NCBI GenBank assembly: GCA_032622095.1
Contig: CP136067.1
Location: forward strand, 131,167,030 to 131,231,029
Reading direction: 5' to 3'
DNA from: Siphonodentalium dalli
Lineage: Eukaryota; Mollusca; Scaphopoda; Gadilida; Siphonodentaliidae
Length of the DNA: 64,000 bases
The number at the start of each line of letters is the position of its first letter. Within the stretch, counting starts at the first letter, position 1. The notes under the pieces are model-generated. The model searched no databases and was not told where the DNA came from. It was given only the letters and a program-made list of their open reading frames with translations. Both the position numbers and the translations under genes were made by a program. Shown here one piece after another: positions 57,929 through 64,000 of the stretch.

Positions 57929-58789
57929 TTAACTATTCAATAAAGTCGTCAAGCAATGTCCATTCCATTCAAATAAATCAGAGTAATTCGGGGAATATGT
58001 CAATTTTATCGTCGATTGATTTATGGGGGGTTTAACGTCGTTTTAGCCACTAGGCCATATCATGACCAATAACAAAATAAATATAAAACAGATCGCAGTG
58101 AAGCAACTATATATAAATGAGACATTTAATTTGATTAAAACAATGCGTTATGCACAAATAAAAACACACAAGAGTAAATGTTTCCGCTTGAAGCCAGGAA
58201 CATAAATTCAAGAACTGACTATAGTGTGCAGGCATAATTTAAAAAGCATACAAGTAATACAAGAATACATAATTAATAGCAAATAAATAACATTAAATTA
58301 CCAAGGCTGCACATCGAAATATGTAAAGTAGTTTGAAACATCATATTTTGCATTGACAAGGTATTTATAATAATTGATGACAGGAATTTAATCTGAAACA
58401 CTGTAGAACGGCGTGACTAGCCGATTGATTGAGCTGGGTCAACTCAACCACCCGCCTTGAAGAGATGTAGGACCAAAGAGGACCATGAACTAACCCGTAT
58501 CTGTAGGTAGATACCTCACGTGATATGGCCGCCCTAGTACCTCTAGGACCCCTACACTACACATCGCGGGATGAACCCCACGGAGACAGGGTGCCACATT
58601 ATGTGATTCTTACCCCTCGCAGTGGGGCGGTAGGCCAACTTTACCCCGGGCCCACACGGTGTGTCAACTTGTTCACAACTGCGCCAATTGAGGTTCAAAT
58701 TCCTAACTCAGTCATCAACACTATCCAAGATATAATCAATTAAATACATACACTGTATTATGGACTTCTTCGGGTGCGTGAAACTATTA

Positions 58790-61595
58790 AGTAAGTATAT
58801 TCAGGCGCTACATGCCAACTGGAGGAATGTAGCATTCAACTAACATCACCGAAAATCTCAAGCAGATGGCCGTACCACTCCATAGAAAACATCGTCTCAA
58901 CTACGCTCATTGCAAATATTTACTTCTCGATTCAGGACGCAATTATCGGCGATAAACTGACGAAAACGATTTCGCCATCGAGATTCACTGCATTTAATTG
59001 TCAATTTGAATATAATATTTTTAAAAAAATAACTACTTTGAGCAAGATTATTCTTAATTTCTATTTGATCACACTATCGGAGTTTTTCACATTGAAGTGG
59101 AGTTGATATTTGACTCATCTGTTAACTTGGATTTTCCAAACGAATTGAATTGATGATACACGCAAATTGACTGATTATCGCATGTTTTCATTGCATGATC
59201 AAATTGGAAAAATAATCGGAAGTATCAGCCATGATCGAAATTATTCTAGTATTTCCGAATCAATTATGAAGCAAACATTCTAGTTTTCTTCGTTGACGTG
59301 ATTACAAATTGTTCTCTTTTACGTGGTTCGGCAATGCTAATAGTAAGGACACCGGACAAAGTCAGAAAGGAATGCAGATTCGTAACGTATCCGGAATGCA
59401 TTTCCAGGTTTCACACACGCGAGTCTTAGCGATTGATGGTCTTTCACGCCAAACTATGGTAAACTCGAACATGGGAATGATAATTATACAGACACAATTC
59501 ATGACTCACAAATGAAACGATTTCTCGCGTAACATTTGCATATAACGTAAAAATCGGGCCACACGTAAGAAGTTCCCATTCGTCAAAATAACTTTCTCCA
59601 CGAGAGCAGGGACCAGGCGAACAGCGGGGTGTCTCACCCCGCGAACTTCAACAGTTGGACACTTTTTGCCTGACACAACAATCGTTGGAAATTTTACACC
59701 ACACATCCTTTGAAATTGTTCTCATTGTTTGATTTTCCAACCAGTAATTAATGTGGAATATGTTGTTTTAAACCAACAGCAGCATATCTGTTTTACTTTT
59801 GGTCAAACGTTTGGCCTGAAACGGCCGTCAGTTGGAAATGTTGCAACACTTTACTTTATTGTCAATAAAATTTCTAAGAGTTGTAGAGTTTATAGCAATT
59901 ATCCAACATGCGAGTTTGGTCTGGTTCAATTGGGAGGGAACGCAGTTGGAAATTTTAAGGTAGACACCCTCCAATGGAGATATGCATCTAGCATCTAGAA
60001 GGGTAGGTTTAATTTCAGATTAGGAACAAGGAACGTTAAAATAACATTACAGACAATTGAGACGCTGATAAAAAGAGGAAAAGACAATTTTGTTTCGTCA
60101 TGGATATAGCCGGAACTTGTCCCCGTTGTAAGTCAACATGATTAAAGTGAACCATCTATATTTTCCCACCTTATTAAAAATATGCACGACGTTTCCCGCT
60201 GGCGACCTGCATCCGCGTAACATCGCCATCCTTGGAGGGACATATACATGTAACTGTATATCTTTTAATGGTGTATCTATCTATCTATCGTTGTGGACAC
60301 ACTGGTCAAATCTGCCGCCTAAACACAGCCGTGCCACATACAACGCGATAAGGTTATGCTCATCCAGTCTTTAAGGTGTAAATGTGAAATACTGGTTATG
60401 CCACTGAAACAAAATTCACTTGAAATGAAACTCGAGATTGAATCAATGTTGTCTAGACTTGTTTCCCGCACCGCGCCCTCGGAACCAACGGGTTCATTTA
60501 GAACCACCAGGATTGGTGTAGAACCAAAGTGTAGAACCAAATGGTTCTGAGAAGAACCAAAATTGGCGGATATTATTAAGAGTGTGTTGGAATAATAACC
60601 GATTTCAAACATCGAAATCTGATAACTCTGGGCTTTGATGAGTGGGTCTTCGACTCGAATCACAATAGTCTCGTTGGCTTCGGTGGTAAACAATATGTGA
60701 TTCACATATTGTTTACCACCGAGGCCCTAGAAATAGTAATTTAGGAGCGTTAATTCGGAATGTGTATCTTTAAATGGTTGAGGTTTGTTTGATGATGTTC
60801 AATGTGAGGGCACAATCGATAGGCCTACCTATTTATTTTCCTTGTAAATTTCAGTTGTCAATATGAGTTTTTAATAATTACTGGTTTGCTAATGTGCATT
60901 GTGAATGTCCACATTGTGTCTAAACTAGTTTGTCGGTTCAGACAAACGTTTAGATATGTTTTAAACAAACTTAAATTAAAACCGCTTTGGGTTAGAGATT
61001 AATTGGTGACGTAGGGTTCCTGGTCCAGAGTTTGCTCTCCGGTGTAAACAGGAAGTTCACTCAATCCATTATCCGCTTCATGGAACATTGGTTTATCAGA
61101 TGACACACACATCAAACAAGATAATGGCGAGATAGGTTCCGATTTCAAACATTCGATACAAATCCGGAAGATGGGACTGGTACGCACCAACGCCATTATA
61201 CATTGTACGCCTTCTTTAGTTGTATTGCACGCTTAAGCTGCAAATTCAGTATTGATTAAAGTGATGTGAAACACTCCGACAGGGTGATGAAATAGAAATG
61301 GAGAATATGCTTGCTCAAAGTTGTTATTTTTACGAATATTAATCATAATTGACCCACACACCGCCACTCTTATATAATTATTAAATGCAATGGCTCTCGA
61401 TGACGAAATCATTTGTGTTAGTTCATCGCAGATAGTTGCGTCCCGAATCGAGATGTAAATATTTACAATTGAGCGTAGTTCAGACGATGTTTTCTATGGA
61501 GTGGTATGGTCGATTTCTATGAAATTTTCGGCGATGTTAGTAGAATGCTATATTTACCAGGTTGACATAGCACCTAGGTACTAACTTATTAGTTT
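58790..61595. mobile_element. 2.8-kb element with ~310-bp inverted ends
   Basis: 58793-59105 and 61255-61590 are inverted copies sharing CTCCATAGAAAACATCGTCT, AAATATTTAC.TCTCGATTC and AACTTTGAGCAAG. The interior (59106-61254) has short open frames, a partial TTAA MITE (60590-60773) and AGAACCAA repeats, but no transposase. Confidence 0.8.
60590..60773. mobile_element. Right part of a TTAA MITE with inner hairpin
   Basis: It shares GATAACTCTGGGCTTTGATG and ends TTTAGGAGCGTTAATTCGGA..ATCT TTAA, as in 33554-34003. TTCGGTGGTAAACAATATGT and its complement form a hairpin at 60680-60724. Confidence 0.75.
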
Positions 61596-61970
61596 AACCC
61601 TTTACCCAACAAACCGGCCAAAACCGGCCAAATAAAGCTTCAACAGCCTAAAATATCTTCGGTCTGTCTCAATAGAACCATACAAATATGGATATCATTG
61701 GAACCGGCTCCTTGACCACATTGTGATAGTTACAGTTATGCCCTGTGCCAATGCATTCTCTTATATATGCGAGTCGACCATAGGTCGCCTCGCATATATA
61801 AGAGAATGCATTGGCCTAAAAAAAAAAAATTCTTACATTCTTTAACAATTTTATAATTTTTAATGTGTTAAGCCAATGCATTCTCTTATATATGCGAGGC
61901 GACCTATGGTCGACTCGCATATATAAGAGAATGCATTGGCACAGGGCCGTTCTGTTGGGTAAAGGGTTAA
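61594..61970. mobile_element. 377-bp MITE holding a palindrome of palindromes
   Basis: The ends TTAACCCTTTACCCAACA and TGTTGGGTAAAGGGTTAA are perfect inverses. Inside, hairpin A (61747-61815) and hairpin B (61872-61940) each fold on GCCAATGCATTCTCTTATAT arms. A and B are themselves reverse complements, extended by CCCTGTGCC / GGCACAGGG. Confidence 0.95.
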
Positions 61971-62587
61971 CGCACTCAAACAAGTCTATAATATGTCTTT
62001 AAATATACTCCGCAAATGAATTATGTCACGCTATCATCGATATCAATTGATTATTCTGTTTATTACACACTTTCAATCGTTAAATTCGTTGATTTTATAG
62101 ATTATTTGTGACAAAATAGTCCATGATCAGCTGATTATCCCGTGCTGAGCAAAAACGTTCAGTTCCGTGGATGAACAGATGAACACGTCATTAACATATT
62201 TGTGACGTGGTTATTCCACTTGACTTCATTTTTCGACGTTGGAACTGTAATTACCACAACTCATCTCTCACACGTTCAAAATTTATATTTGGATACGGAA
62301 GATTATATAATTATGGCGAGATAAATATCTTGTAGGCTCGTCAATATATATGTGATGTCAGTTAGTTTGCCATCCACAGGTCTATGACAGTTCCAACTTC
62401 AAACCGAAAGCTTCTTGTTTGAGAATGTGAATAATAATATATAGCTCAGACATGGGGCTGAGATATGTGCTGATAATCTATGTTGACTTAGTGGGTACGT
62501 CCCCCGGTGTTGGGTGGGACACTCTTTACAAACTGTACATTACTACAAGTTGCAGAGATTTCGATTTCGATCAATTGTAATAATAGT

Positions 62588-62789
62588 ATAATAGTCAATA
62601 GACACTCTTTGTCGAAGACTTTCGACCATCTAGCCTTCCTTATCGATGATTTAATATAAAGAACGTTCTATATGTCGGCATTCATACAAATATTTGAAAA
62701 TATTTGTATAAATACCGACATGTATAAATTTATATTAAATCATCGCCAAGATGGCCGAAAGTCTTCGACAAAGAGTGTCTATTGACTAT
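62588..62789. mobile_element. ~200-bp hairpin MITE
   Basis: TAGTCAATAGACACTCTTTG and TCGAAGACTTTCG at the left are mirrored at the right, with inner arms ATGATTTAATATAAA and CAAATATTTGAAAATATTTG at the centre. Confidence 0.93.
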
Positions 62790-63162
62790 TTTACCATTTG
62801 AAAGAACCGTCCCTGTTTGAATTTCCAAGGACATGTTACTACCAATTCTGTATTAATAGTGGCAGACATTTAAAACGTCGTTATTACACGAAATGTTATG
62901 AATTTTATCGCAAATTGGCCCAAGCTGGGAAATTTGCGATCATAATTTTGGGACCCTGTAAAACTGTGTCACAGGACACCAACGAGAGTGACCAATTATT
63001 TGCAACGCCAGAGTTTATTGCGCAGTATAAACTCAGTGTATAAACTCAACTTACACCATTCACCAGCTGGTGATGGCATCATAGAAACATTTGAAATATG
63101 TTCGTCTCGATCAGATCGCTCAATTTTTCACATATGAGTATTAAAGGTGATATATAGAGGAC

Positions 63163-63324
63163 ATCCACACTTTTCAGTGGATATGGGTTATATCTCATGA
63201 GTGATGACAAAACATTGAATTTCCACGAGTGGCTTTAGCCACGAGTGGAAATTCAAATGTTTTGTCATCACGAATGAGATTTAACCCATATCCACTGAAA
63301 AAGTGTCGATATTCTGTTTATTAT
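63163..63324. repeat. ~160-bp hairpin
   Basis: Arms CACTTTTCAGTGGATATGGG and GATGACAAAACATTGAATTT, then CCACGAGTGGCTTTAGCC at the centre, are mirrored by their complements. Confidence 0.92.
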
Positions 63325-63617
63325 ATACTGTAGTTACTTGCCTATGGCCCCCAATGAATGTCAATACATCAGAAATTTCAAGCTGATATCACTCACTAGT
63401 GGGATATCACTTATATCTCACTGCTAAAACCTTATAATTCATGAGCAAGTATATAATAAATACTCATATCCAAGTTCAGCGCCAAGTTTATCACAATTTT
63501 TGGAGGCTAATTACAATCCATAAAAAAAGTTAATTATGCTCATGTCTAACCACACGGTCATTTCGCATTGTGTCAGTAATTGTAGTTTACCGTCGTAATC
63601 TTAACCCGTCGTCATCT

Positions 63618-63730
63618 TGCAGTATCGTCATCATCATCATTGTCATCGTCATCAGCATCATCATCGTCATCATCATCATCATCATCCCCATCGTCATCAT
63701 CATCATCATCATCGTCGTCGTCATTATTCG
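63618..63730. repeat. (TCA/TCG)n microsatellite
   Basis: A run of TCATCA and TCGTCA triplets. The poly-Ser, poly-Met and poly-Ile open frames across it are products of the repeat. Confidence 0.97.
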
Positions 63731-64000
63731 AGCTTCCAAATTTGGAAGGAGGCATAAGATATAGGTTGACAAATACACGAATAAAAGGTCAGCCGACCAC
63801 AGTGTCCCCGACAACGTGGCAAGTCGATGCCGCTTTGATAAAGAAATAAAAAAAATGTTGAATTTTCCAAGTCGAAAAGGGTTAATAACTCCGTAAACAA
63901 ATAATTGTTCCGTCATCTATATACATGTTGCACATCTCTAATATGTGGGTAACAATACTCTGACGTTTCAAATATCTACGATCAAAACTGTAGGAGGAGT

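Noticed and set aside
58420-58745. Possible rRNA-like or conserved non-coding stretch
   Set aside because: The less AT-rich block caught the eye, but no rRNA core motif or stable conserved structure could be recognised.
63570-63916. Poly-Ser, poly-Met and poly-Ile open frames
   Set aside because: They are translations of a TCA/TCG microsatellite.

Overview
This window is animal nuclear DNA: AT-rich, intron-rich and dominated by transposable elements. There are no operons or bacterial-style genes. Short tandem CAGA tracts tied to an 'aatttggtggaaatcggcg' repeat, several marine-invertebrate-like non-LTR fragments and a tRNA-headed SINE suggest a marine invertebrate, most likely a mollusc. The species assignment is inference.

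The one confidently recognised host gene is cytosolic methionyl-tRNA synthetase (MARS1) on the minus strand. I reconstructed eleven coding exons from 35719 down to 3048. All have GT/AG boundaries and every splice phase agrees: 91, 82, 129, 73, 104, 120, 119, 117, 204, 90 and 187 bp, 1316 bp in total. They encode the end of the N-terminal thioredoxin-like half, the GST-C-like domain, the linker, the start of the class I catalytic fold (the HIGH-equivalent HLGN) and the zinc-knuckle insertion. The first coding exon was not found, and the 3' exons (with KMSKS) lie beyond position 1. The introns are swollen by transposons.

Regions: 1-2900 holds degenerate repeats and the end of a GGCC/TAA element. 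3048-4490 holds three MARS1 exons with an exon-derived minisatellite. 5100-16479 is a nested transposon block with long inverted repeats, a decayed Ty3/Gypsy pol and a gene-poor 5 kb inner element. 16600-35720 holds the other MARS1 exons among many hairpin MITEs, hAT-like and PIF/Harbinger-like elements. 38996-41513 is a large foldback element built of 336-bp units with an 8-bp target duplication. 41936-45518 is another composite element, containing a LINE split by a clean 376-bp hAT MITE. 46000-64000 is mostly repeats: a 5'-truncated LINE, a 2.8 kb inverted-repeat element, hairpin MITEs and a palindrome of palindromes.

The most unusual signal is that three MARS1 exons, and one transposon-like BED-finger exon, each have their 3' end and/or 5' splice site amplified as a tandem repeat running into the intron (periods 71, 60, 30 and 42 bp). 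A fourth MARS1 exon has its acceptor side duplicated. This recurrent conversion of exon edges into minisatellites is the finding I would check first.
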